This document shows, piece by piece, positions 45,770-56,104 of a DNA stretch of 64,000 nt. The notes under the pieces were generated by a model, which saw nothing but the letters and a program-made list of their open reading frames with translations, was not told where the DNA came from and did no database searches. The stretch's first letter is position 1; each line of letters opens with the position of its first letter. Made by a program: the position numbers and the translations under genes. The DNA is from Owenia fusiformis (taxonomy: Eukaryota; Annelida; Polychaeta; Sabellida; Oweniidae): NCBI GenBank assembly GCA_903813345.2, contig CAIIXF020000004.1:412513-476512 (forward strand), read 5' to 3'.

Positions 45770-46460
45770 AAGTCAGGGTCATTTCAAGTTTAAAATATCA
45801 ATATCTAGGGTAGTTGGCATTTTAAGACATGTTGCCGATGGTGTGACCCTTCACAACCAATGATTATGTGACCTGAGGTAAAGATCAACTGAATGGGTGT
45901 AGGTAATTTCAAGGTCAATATCTAGCAATTTGATGTTTTAAGGCAATTGAGAATAATTCTGACCTTTGACAACCGATTATTAGGTGACCTGTTGTCAAGG
46001 TCAAGGTCTATAGGTCAAGATCATTTCAAGGTCATCAATATCTAAGTATTTGGCGTTTTTGGGCTGAGGTTACCCTTTGTGAATCATGAATGTGTGACCT
46101 GAGGTCAAGGTTATTCCAAGGCCAAATATCAGTATCTAAGTATTTGGTGTATTAAGGCCCTGGGATCTGCTGTGGCCCCTAGCGACTCATGATAGGGTGA
46201 CTTCCAAGGTCAATATCTAGCAATTTGGAGGCAATTGAGACTCTGACTCTGACCTTTGGCAACCAATGATTAGGTGACCTAATGTCAAGGTCATTTCAAG
46301 GTCAAAGGTCAATATCTAGGTAGTTGGCTACTGTGGGGCTACAGTCTTATTTAATGACCAATGATAAAGTGACCAGAGATCCATGTCCAGTGTTTATGGA
46401 CCAAGATCATTTCAAGGTCATAGCTCAATATCTAATTAGTATTTGGCGTTTTGGGACTGA
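45770..46460. repeat. Degenerate tandem array rich in TCAAGGTCA
   Basis: Units of about 100-120 bp built from CAAGGTCATTTCAAGGTCA, AATATCTAG(G/C).(A/T)(A/T)TTTGGC and GTGACCTGAGGTCA. One stretch (46299-46311) is AGGTCAAAGGTCA. It lies between the inverted arms of the 5.6-kb element. Confidence 0.8.
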
Positions 46461-47559
46461 ATGTGTTTTTGTGATAACAATATGATTTTTCTTATGTAAA
46501 GTCCCCGTGATAAAAATGATATCATCCAACTTCTTCTCTTGAAAAGAAAAAACATCATGAATCCCCCTCAACCTTTATTTTCAATTTATTTTTTATGATT
46601 TCATTCTGGTTTGATTCCTTGACAACTTAATGATACACTACATGATTTTACTACGCAATGTACGGGTATAAGTATCACCTGTGGTGCCACCTGTTATTAT
46701 TAATAATTGTAAACATAATGCTTGAATGTATAAATAAATTGAAATTGAAAATATAAATATATGAAATATATCTGAAATATTTTTGATAACATCCCCACCT
46801 TGTCACTTTTTGAAAAATATTAGGCTTATTTTCTAAAGTATTTTTTCTTAATTTGAATATATCAAAAGTTCTTCTACGCTAATGAATTAACAAATTCTGA
46901 AAAGGGGACGGGTATTGAAATGTGATTAAGTTAAAAACCACAAATTCCATGTTATTTTCCATTGGAAAAAACTCAAACTATCCATTGTTTTCAGCATAAT
47001 TTTGGTCATTGAAAATTGAAAACTAGACTTTCATTACAATTCTACTAATGAAAAGGTTTTAGACCACTTGTTGAATAATATTTTCATGCAATTCAAATAA
47101 AAAAGACGAACCTCTGTTGAGTAAATAGGTTCAAAAAATGTTGAGATGGGTTTCCTATTCATAGTTTTTTAGATTGTTCGAATGATATTTTTATTATCAT
47201 TGAGAATCGAATTTTCTTGAAAGATACCATATTGTGTTTTGAGAAATGTCATATTTATATTGAGAAAGTAGTCATGGTAAAATATATGACCGTCAGATAT
47301 TACTTGCCATACTTTATCTGGTACTTTGCCAATTTGAAGTAAATTGTAAAATCATATCAGAAGAGAGGACATCCAAATGTGAGGTCATTAGTTTAATGAC
47401 TGCAATCAGTAATCAACTGTCACGTTGACGAAGTTTTTCACGAGAGTTACTTTCTCTAGTAGTTCTGAATTGGATCAGTAAGCCGATGTGTTTCCCAAAT
47501 TCAAATAATTGCAGTAAAACATGCAAAATAGAATGCACATTGGTTATTGAAATGTAAAG

Positions 47560-48425
47560 ATAGTCCATGAGGGTATGGTTGTATTATTAATTGTAATATT
47601 AATTATGGTAAAAATTGGGTATTTCTAACCATATAATGCTTTTTATTCCAAGTTCAATGACATTCTTCCTATTTTACCTTTGAAATGATTTTCATACCAC
47701 CGAATAACTATTATATCAGTTTCTGGCAAAGTAAATAAGTGTAGGGCTTACACAAGGATCAACTTTTTTTAAGACTGTTTTTGTACTTGTATATCCCCTG
47801 CCGTTCTAAGAGGAAGAGCCGTGAATTGCGATTTTCAGTCAAAAGAATGAAATAAACACACTATGTTTATTTTGTTAAACATTTAACAAATAAAATTGTG
47901 TTTAACCTTATATTTTTTCAAAACATCACTAAATATGAAAAGATTGCAAATAAAGTTGATCCTTGTGTGAGCCCTATATTTATTTACTTTGCCAAAAATG
48001 AATATAATGGAAATTAAAATATTTTGAAAACATTGAATAGGTGAAATAGGAATATTATCATTAACAACCATGACTTTTGAATCAAGATGGCATTTTCAGG
48101 TCAGAAATATATAATTCTTCACAATTATTGTTTTTTATAAAAATGGCCACACGCAAATGGACTATCATACTTATCAATATCAAATTTGCCTCCTATATTG
48201 TATACTCATTGGTATTATTTGAAAAAAATAATTGTTTTCAAACTCATCTTTTTGATGGTTGCACCTTGTGGCAAGCCGTTTAGCCCATTCGTGTCACCTT
48301 TTTGAGTGCAGACAAGTAAAAATGAATAGTTGATGGACCAATCTATAATGATAATGGGTCACTTCATAGTAAGCTACCACAACATAGGTTTTTGTGATTT
48401 TCTGGACTTTTGGCACACACTATAT
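47560..48425. repeat. Internal inverted arm (mirror of 44440-45250)
   Basis: See the partner at 44440-45250. GCAAGCCGTTTAGCCCATTC here is the inverted copy of the GGGCTAAACGGCTTGC block there. Confidence 0.75.
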
Positions 48426-48581
48426 TGTTTTAATAAAAACACTGCATTTATGCCCAGAAAGTACTCATGGTGAAAGATATGACCGTCTAAAATCACTTGC
48501 CATACTGCACGTGGTCTTTTCATCAAAGTGAACCCTGACCTTAATTCATTTTTAGATCTTTCATATAAACAAATACTAAGT

Positions 48582-48863
48582 CTACCCTGTCCATCCGATG
48601 CTATTAGCAAAATTCCATATTTCTGCATCTTTCTTTTGTCCGTTCTCGTAAAGAGAATTTGTTTGGTCATAAAATATATCCTCAAAGAAATTGGCGATTT
48701 TTTCTTCTATTTCAAGTGGAGTACCCTCTTCCCTAGACACATCTAAATCTTCATCATCCACCAGCTCACTTGCATTGTTATTGTCTTTTTCCACCTGTCT
48801 TCCCAAGGCCTTCCTGATATATGACCCATTGGCCTTATCCCCTCTATCCTTAGCCTTTGGCAT
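48582..48863 (-). pseudogene. MADF-like DNA-binding protein fragment in the Harbinger-like element
   Basis: Starts MPKAKDRGDKANGSYIRKAL, continues with an acidic stretch (ELVDDEDLDVS), then EEKIANFFEDIFYDQ and LYENGQKKDAEIWNFANSIGW. The spacing of FF..xxFYD..xLY.N..KKDA..NFA..IGW resembles the first half of MADF domains. MADF/Myb-like proteins are the usual second protein of PIF/Harbinger elements. The domain ends in a frameshift after GWTG, and a possible continuation lies in the neighbouring frame. Domain assignment is by eye only. Confidence 0.45.
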
Positions 48864-49593
48864 ATTAACTGTAATTGAGACAGTGAACTTTCGTATTAAA
48901 ATTGTGACCCTTGAAAAAACTGTATGCAAAAACATTTAGAAGATTTTTAAAATAAATGATTTGTAATGGTATATGCATGAGTGAATATACGCATAGAAAT
49001 GTATCACTCTATTCAATGTGTATGACAGACATACACGATTAATGTCAATATAAGAACGACTAAATCAACCCACCCATCCAGCCATTCAAATGTGTGTCAT
49101 TGTTTTACAGTAAGCCTAATTGTTCCATTTATCTTTTATAAAAAATCTCTGACAGTGTGTAGTAATTATAATTCTTTACCTAATTATTTTTAAAACCTTT
49201 ATATCACTTTATAAGTAAGATTTATCAAACAAATCAGCACGCAAAATCCCAAGATGACCGTGCAATGCCACCGGGCGCCGTAAGATAATCGTACGATGAT
49301 CGGACGGAACACGGCCGGGTAGGTGCCGATGAGTTTGGTCGAGAAAAAATCGCCAAGACATCGGCAACTTTTATCTCCGCGATAAAACCCTGCCGGCGCC
49401 CGTACGATGTCTAAAAATCGGCCGATGAGTAGCGATCATCGCCCGGCGTCCGTACGATGCCCGGGCACGCCGGCCGATTTTGAACAAAATACTCATCGGC
49501 CGGGCGCCGTAGTGAAAATCGGAGCCTATGTGACCAAGGCATTACTGGGAATTGTCGACTGAGACTACAAGTTCGTGTGGTGTGATCTGGGTG

Positions 49594-49715
49594 GTGAGTA
49601 AACTCTACATACGTTACTGCATTAATTTTGTAATTATATAGATTTAATACAATTATAGCTATATTTGCAATGTATACTGACAATATTTTATCCTCTTACT
49701 TTTGTATAATTTCAG
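49594..49715 (+). other. Intron of the HARBI1-like gene
   Basis: GTGAGT donor and TTTCAG acceptor. Splicing joins VWCDLG to YGSSGDARIY in frame, as expected for the family. Confidence 0.75.
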
Positions 49716-49981
49716 GATATGGTTCAAGTGGAGATGCCAGGATCTATAATGCATCGGAATTCTTGGAGATGGTGCAGGATGGTTCGATCGCATTTCCACA
49801 CCAACAGCCATTTCCCAACGACACCGTTGATATGCTTTTTTCTTGGTAGGGGATGACGCACATGCAGAAGCCCTATGGACATAAAGCCCTCACTAGAGAG
49901 GAAAGAAAACTAAACTACCAGTTATCGAGGGCTAGGAGGGTTTCAGAAAACGCCTTTGGAATTTTGGCCAACCGATTCCAG

Positions 49982-50259
49982 GTACATTGTAATTTATAAT
50001 ATTTGTCGGCGAAACAAACAGTTAAACTCCAAGTTTCTGGGACTATCTAGATACGTTTATTCGACTTCGAGTAAATGAGACTTCATTCGAACTACCGCTA
50101 ATTGAGACATGAAAATAGTATGTTTTGTTTGATAAATAATATGAAAGATGCGCATAAATTGGAACCAACTGAGTTCCACATTCGACCTATAGGCCTAACA
50201 GTTTAACTATTAATCCGTATTTTCAAATTAATTCAATTTAACGCATAATAACATTTTAG
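49982..50259 (+). other. Second intron of the HARBI1-like gene
   Basis: GTACAT donor and ATTTTAG acceptor. Splicing joins ILANRFQ to VLLSTMNHKPSTARLIVK, the normal continuity after the catalytic Glu helix. Confidence 0.7.
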
Positions 50260-50976
50260 GTACTCCTCTCAACGATGAACCATAAGCCATCCACAGCGAG
50301 GCTGATAGTCAAGACATGCTGCATTCTCCACAACTTGATGAGAATGAGGTACCCTTCAATGCAAAATGCACTGATTGACCAAGAGGACAGAAGAGGCGAC
50401 ATGGTTCTTGGGGAATGGAGGAGAGATCGCAACTTGGAAGATGTCAGGGCAGTCAATATCAGAGGCCACAACACAGCAAACAAAAAGTGGAAGATTGTGA
50501 GAAATACTCTGAAGCACTGGGTCAACTCTCCAGCAGGAAGTGTACCATGGCAAGACAGGATCGTGCCAAATTAAAGGTTGGACTTTGAGAAATAATCTAA
50601 AGCACTGTGTCAACTTGAAATTAAGTGTAATACTAAACATGATCAGAAAACACAAGAGAAACAAAATCTTTAAGCGAATATTGTCATTAAAACAAACCCC
50701 AACTATCCCAAATGAAATTCAAGCGTCAAAAGAAACAGTGTCCAACACCCCTCCCCTTCCATTCTAATATCAAATATTACGACCCAAAACCATAAAACAT
50801 AGGGATATTTCATTCAAACTGAAGTAATTACAATAATTGCTTGGCATGGTAACCAATTGTACGTGTTAATAACATTCCCAATGGATGATCACTGTATGAA
50901 TTTCAAATCTGTGTTGACTACGACCTCTTAATTAAGGTAGACTATGTTAGAAATGTCAGAAGAGCCATATTAAATA

Positions 50977-53278
50977 CAGGGTGACACCAAAAAATGCCAC
51001 CCACTTATTTCAGAATGACTTTCTTTTATGTGTAGATAGAGTGTTCAATGGAAGAAAGATTGGTATGCTTGCATTGCATCAATAACTAAGAATAAAGAGA
51101 TATCACATTTTCCGCGGAGGCATGCTCTGACACAAAATCGTTCGAAAATGCAATTTAGAAATCTTTCTTTTTTTAAATTTACTTAAAAAGTGAGTCAGTT
51201 CCTCAAATATAGCACAAATTATGAAGGAAAATGGGTAAATATGACATTTAAATGATAAAATATGTGAAAGCAATACAGAAATGACACAAATAATGGCTAA
51301 GACACGCCTAACCATCGCGTAAGTAGGCGTCACCGTACAGCGTCAAAAAATTGCGGAGTACAGTTTTCTGTACGGTGACGCAAATTAACTGCTTTGAAGC
51401 AAAAACTATGACAAGGGTTTAAAAAAAATTAATTTGATGAAAACTAATACGATTTCATGTGAAATAAAAACAGCATTCTCTTTGGAATGGTTTTAACTTT
51501 GTAATTATGATAAATGTTTTACGAGCACTGTTCGGATTTTTTCTGAGTGAATCGGCCCACATAATCGACCAGAGTGAAAAAAGGTTGTTTTTTCACATTT
51601 TGTTTGGTTATTTTTTTCACTGCCGTCTGAGAGTATGGATTATTTTTATGAGAATACGTATTTGTCGACTACACATTTTAGAACGGGCGAAGATTCAACA
51701 AACAACCATTCATTATGTATATTTAAAAAATATCAAATTTGTACGGTGACGCATCAGCTGTACGTTGACGATTCATTATAATTTGTGAGAAGTAATATAA
51801 AGAATTCATTATTTATTACTTCAAATCGCATAAGTTTTGGTGTGGAAGTTCAAATGTTGATCCAATCAAGTATCCCTCGTAAACATGTTGTCAAAATGAT
51901 CAGTGAAAGTTACTGCAGTCACTTTTGCATTTAAGATGGCGGACAGGAAGTGTCGATCTCGATATTTTTAGCTTTCATCGAATTATTTATAGTTGGCGTT
52001 ATGCTTTGATGAACTAAATGAGACTAGGCTTATATGAAATGGAAACTCTGGAGTATGATCATTTGTTCGTATATAGTGCATGGGCGCTACAATTCAACGA
52101 TATCTTCCATCCCTTAATGGAAGGTTACTGGAAATGTGTGATACGGTAGGGATCATGAAACAAAAAACTCAGTATATTTGTTGCTATGTTATTATTGTTT
52201 TAAGACAAGGGATGTCACAAGTAAATCTCATCTTGCACGTGTGACTTTTAGGATGAAAGATGCAATATCTTGCATGGGGTAAAGATGGCTATGTAGGCTA
52301 TCTTTGTTAGTCATATGAGAAAAGCCTGGTCTGTATTTCAAATGATATCAAAGCATTGCGTCAACTTTCAAATAGTTAATTCCATGAAAACTAAAAATAT
52401 CGAAATTAATACTTCCTGTCCGCCATCTTAAATGCTAAGGTGACGGCTGTAACCTTCGCTTGATACTTACCAGTGATAATGTAGATCTGACGCTTCTTTA
52501 CCTCTTGTTCGAACAGTAAGCTTAGAGTTGAATGTGTTTCAGTATTTAATCCTTGTTATCAGACATAAGAATTGATCTTTTCAATGTTGAATGGGATACA
52601 ACATTTGAATTTCCAAACAAAAACTTATGGAATCTTAAGTTAATACTGAGGTCATATATTACACTTCATGAAATCTAAGGAATCGTCACCGTACAGCAGA
52701 TGCGTCACCGTACAGATCTGATCTTTTTTAAATAAATACACTTAATGATTATTTGCCGAATATTCATCTGTTCTAAAATGTGTAGATAACAAATACATAT
52801 TCTCATAAAAATAATCCATACTCTCAGACGACAGGGAAAATAATAACCAAAAGAAAAGTGAAAAAAAGTCGAGTCGATTGTGTGGGCCGATCCAGTCAGA
52901 AAAAATCCGAGCAGTGCTCGAAAAACTTTTATCATAATTAGAAAGTTAAAACCATTCCTAAGAGAATGCTGTTTTTATTACACTCGAAATCGTATTTATT
53001 TTCATCTAATTAATTTTTTAAACCCCCATTATAGTTTTTGCTTCAACTCAGTTAATTTTCGTCACCGTACAGAAAACTGTACTACTGTATGTTTTGACGC
53101 TGTACGGTGACGCCTGCTTACGCGATGGTAAGGCGTGTAAGAAAGAAATCTCAATTTCAGAAAATTGTATTTGATGCAATTCAAGTACATCAATCTTTGA
53201 TAAAAAAATTACGAAGATTCCGTCGTTATTGACAAAGTTATTCCAGAATAAGTGGGTGGCATTTTTTGTGTCACCCTG
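50977..53278. mobile_element. 2.3-kb near-palindromic element with TA target duplication (mariner-like)
   Basis: The ends CAGGGTGACACCAAAAAATG and (inverted) CAGGGTGACACAAAAAATG continue into CCACCCACTTATT.. and arms of about 1 kb (to about 52000 and from about 52310). TA flanks both ends (50975-50976 and 53279-53280). The same 76-80-codon open frame appears on both arms in mirror image. The motif CGTCACCGTACAG or its complement recurs at about 51327, 51365, 51752, 52685, 52700, 53060 and 53090. No transposase. Confidence 0.88.
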
Positions 53279-53399
53279 TATATTGGCACGACAACAGAAC
53301 ATATTGCCAAAAATCTGCGGTTGGTTTTCTTTTAAGTCTTGCCATTTTTATATTTCATTAACTTACGTTGTGTGAATAGGTTAACAATTTCAGATTTAT

Positions 53400-53870
53400 A
53401 TATGATAGCGTGGTGTTGTCAAGTAAATTGACCCTTACACTTTTCGCAAAGGTTCGTTTAGATTCAGAAGCATGCGCACAATTGCGCTTTGGTTCGCATG
53501 TATGCGTTTTTAATTGCTGACGGGAATCGCTGACGCCTCCTGCTTTTCGTAAGGCTTTGTTCAGATTCGGAAGAATGCGCATAATTACGCTTTATTTCGC
53601 ATGTATGCGTTATTACTCGCTGAAGGGGATGTCAAAGGTTGTTTGCGAGACGCAACGCATCTTAGCGAAGAAAAGTAGTTATTCGTCACACTTCGTAAAA
53701 CATTAGCAACAAATAGTTACCTTACATTACTATTTGTTACGTTTTCTATTATGTAACATATTTTTAAACATTTTCGCTTAATATTCGCCAGTATTGACTA
53801 ATTTACCACATGCGTCAGGCTGCGTTTGGTGGATTCGTTCATATGTGAGGGGGCCTTCGGTGGCGAATAA
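53400..53870. repeat. TCG/CGAA-rich direct repeats
   Basis: TTCAGATTCGGAAG.ATGCGCA and TTCGCATGTATGCGTT each occur twice about 125 bp apart. The composition resembles 42820-43230 on the other side of the HARBI1-like gene, so it may be the opposite end region of the outer Harbinger element. No matching terminal repeat was identified. Confidence 0.45.
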
Positions 53871-53879
53871 TGATGAACA

Positions 53880-54840
53880 AAATGAATAACAAAAAAACTA
53901 ATGTAAAATATAATAAAATCTATTTCAACTTTCTTGTTGATATACATGTATCTCTACGTGGATATACTCTAATATTCTATGATGTTAGTATGTTGGTTTT
54001 TCATTTTCTTTTTCAACAGGCATAGTAAAAAATTCTTCAGCATGAATGGAATGCCATGTGGTCTTGAGGTTTTGGATTGTGAAAATGTTTTTTGAATAAA
54101 AGTAAGAGAATGTTGAATAATGTCCCTTTATACGCTTCTTCTCTGTGAGGAATGCTTTCCTTTTTGACTTATTTTGCAGGACACTCTTCTTTGACAGTAG
54201 TCGCCCTGTAAAGACAAGGCAATGCAAGTACTCCGGTAATACGATAATCAGGTAATATAGTATTATCATTATACGGTTGTATATCATCGAAGTGCATGTT
54301 TATTCGATTGTATTTGGAATAGTTTATTTAGTTTTAGTCGCCTTGCTTATATAGCAGTATCAATGATCCATGGCTAGATAACAACCTCAAGTTTCATTTG
54401 GTATGCAAATTATGATTTTTTTATCAAAAATTAAAAAAAGTTATAGCATTTTGAAAAAAGGTGGCGTTTTTTGGCCCACCCTGTATAATGCTAAATAATA
54501 TAATGCTAAATAGAATATAATGTTTTAGACGCTCGTTTCTATCAAAATATCTAAAATAAAGCTGTAGACTTACTGTCCTTGGGTAATAGTTATCTTTACA
54601 CTACCGGTTCCCTGAAATATGACAAATATTAATTGATTGCAAATATAAAATCCATGGTATGATTTTTAAACGATATCTTGGTACATCCATTCTGATCGCC
54701 GTATATACAATAATGACTGTAGGAATACACTGGTTTGACTTAAATAATAGCCAGTAATCGTTTTATTGTACTGCTCTATGGCTATGGCCTTTCCAATGAA
54801 GACCCATTCCAATCTAGACCCATTTTGAAGAAGCTAGTGT
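53880..54840. other. Gene-poor interval with a solo mariner-like end
   Basis: GGTGGCGTTTTTTGGCCCACCCTGTATA near 54460-54486 resembles the right terminus of the element at 50977-53278. Nothing else recognised. Confidence 0.45.
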
Positions 54841-54879
54841 ATATGGCTAGATTTTTGATTTATACTTTGCACGATGTCA

Positions 54880-55110
54880 TACTTTAAAATACTGTACAAT
54901 ACAAAACGATGCAATGCGATACAATACAAAACATGTACGATTTTATACAATGTAATACAATGTACGATAATATAATAAATATAATACGATATAATACAAC
55001 ACAATACGATACAATACATGTTCGATTTCATACAATGTACGATAATATATAATACAATACAATACAATACGATATGATACAATACAATACATGTTCGATG
55101 TTATACAATG
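54880..55110. repeat. Pentanucleotide microsatellite (AATAC-type)
   Basis: Runs of AATACAATACGATAC variants with interspersed ATGTACGAT. Related arrays lie at 55365-55545 and 60690-60830. Confidence 0.9.
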
Positions 55111-55171
55111 TATTATCGTATGATCTGTAAAATGAAGCCCTCTGATTGGTCAGTCCTTGTGCTGTACCAAT

Positions 55172-55262
55172 CTGTATTGCTACTGAGATTGTCCCCGTTG
55201 ATCATCCCCATCGCAATACAGAAAATATTGGTACGGAGGGGACAATCTCAGTAGCAATACAG
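55172..55262. repeat. Perfect 25-bp inverted repeat
   Basis: CTGTATTGCTACTGAGATTG-TCCCC (55172-55196) is perfectly inverted at 55238-55262. The interval contains a further inverted pair (GTACCAAT.CTGTATTGC / GCAATACAG..ATTGGTAC), so several alternative hairpins are possible. It sits between two microsatellite blocks. Confidence 0.9.
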
Positions 55263-55364
55263 AGGATCATACGATAATAACATTATTGAATGATTTAAAG
55301 TGCAATACAGGATATATTCTGCTCGAGAAATTATGTATTGGTACGAGACGAAGATTCAATAACT

Positions 55365-55545
55365 TATAATACAATGTACGATAATATCATACGATACCAT
55401 ACAATACATGTACGATGTTATACAATGTAGTACAATGTACGATGAAATAATAAATATAATACGCCACAATACAATACAATACAATACAATACAATACAAT
55501 ACAATACAATACGATACTATACGATACGATACGATACGATATGGA
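55365..55545. repeat. Pentanucleotide microsatellite (AATAC / GATAC)
   Basis: At least ten consecutive AATAC units and then GATAC units. The same block, shorter, is at 60690-60830 as part of the duplicated segment. Confidence 0.9.
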
Positions 55546-55615
55546 AATGTAGGAATACATAGCATGACAAGAAAGGGAATAAGTACAGATATTTAAAAAC
55601 TATTATTTCACTCAC

Positions 55616-55783
55616 AGTGGTGACTCCTTGTTCTTTGTTGTTCAGTTGTTCTTTTGTTGCAGCTAGTTCTACTTGAGCACCAGCTAACTGTGTGTTAGTC
55701 TCAGTTAACACTGATTTAACTGTGTTCACTTCATTCTCCAATTGTCCAACCCTATCCACTAACTTAAGTATTTCATCTTCCAA
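55616..55783 (-). CDS. Coiled-coil exon, second copy
   Basis: A 168-bp exon between acceptor GCTTTCAG and donor ACCACT|GTGAGTG, phase 0 at both ends. It encodes 56 residues, exactly eight heptads, beginning LEDEILKLVDRVGQLENEV. Leu, Val or Ile occupy the a/d positions in most heptads. It differs from 60899-61066 by one residue (LAGAQ here, LAGTQ there). Being phase-symmetric, it could be spliced after the first copy and lengthen the coiled coil, or it may be an orphan left by duplication. Confidence 0.65.
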
Positions 55784-55970
55784 CTGAAAGCAGGAAACCC
55801 AGTTCGTTAACCCAGCGTGACAAGAAAATTATTTGCAGCGTTATTTTTCAAAATGACTTTTGCAATGTTCAAAAATCAGGATATTTTATATAATGGGTCT
55901 GACCTTACTCTTACCTGCAGGTCGAACTTCACATATAATATACCTACGTAGTAATGTAGTTAAATAGTAA

Positions 55971-56082
55971 TGCCGTGGTCACACTTGCTCCGATTCTCAG
56001 TACCGGCGCCAGTCCGATGAGTATTTTGTTCAAAATAGCATTCAGTTTTGAACAACTACTCCGCGGCCGGGCGCCGATGTAG
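55971..56082. mobile_element. Truncated Harbinger-type MITE (empty site for core MITE)
   Basis: Begins after TAA with TGCCGTGGTCACACTTGCTC and runs through CAGTACCGGCGCCAGTCC to GGGCGCCGATGT, lacking the right terminus. It equals the left and middle parts of 61254-61564 without the nested 172-bp core MITE. Confidence 0.75.
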
Positions 56083-56104
56083 GGATAAAGGAATTTTTCA
56101 GATA

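Larger units (their letters stand above)
43943..49541. mobile_element. 5.6-kb Harbinger-like element inserted in the transposase gene
   Basis: The ends TGCTTAGGTCACATAGCCG and (reverse complement of right) TGCCTTGGTCACATAGGCTC match over ~22 bp. The 3-bp target duplication TTA (43940-43942 and 49542-49544) fits PIF/Harbinger. Removing it joins YSII-L-LGIVD in frame. The subterminal regions are GC-rich with repeated CGGGCGCCG, CATCGGCCGATGAG and CATCGTACGG blocks. It carries a decayed MADF-like frame (48582-48863), long internal inverted arms and an AGGTCA-rich array, but no transposase frame of its own. Confidence 0.85.
43281..50573 (+). pseudogene. HARBI1-like (PIF/Harbinger) DDE transposase gene, broken
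   Basis: Exon 1 starts MEDTDRLRLQYVAAMAQ and carries an Arg-rich stretch, WRRQWLNPERR, and the family-typical FKKFLCMPTEMYDEIFERV. A frameshift near 43625 leads to LAATIRHLVSGAKYSDIQ, and a stop (EWK*) sits near 43801. Catalytic segment 1 is [12 protein letters not shown], then [10 protein letters not shown] 5.6-kb element interrupts here. LGIVD*DYKFVWCD follows with another stop. Intron 49594-49715 (GTGAGT..CAG) precedes GSSGDARIYNASEF (second Asp). A frameshift lies near 49845. LTREERKLNYQLSRARRVSENAFGILANRFQ holds the third residue (Glu). Intron 49982-50259 precedes the C-terminus, which ends at 50573. All three acidic residues survive, but the gene cannot be translated as is. Confidence 0.88.

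Noticed and set aside
54834-55565. Small Ile/Tyr/Cys-rich proteins encoded across the microsatellites
   Set aside because: They are translations of AATAC/GATAC repeats and have no independent support.
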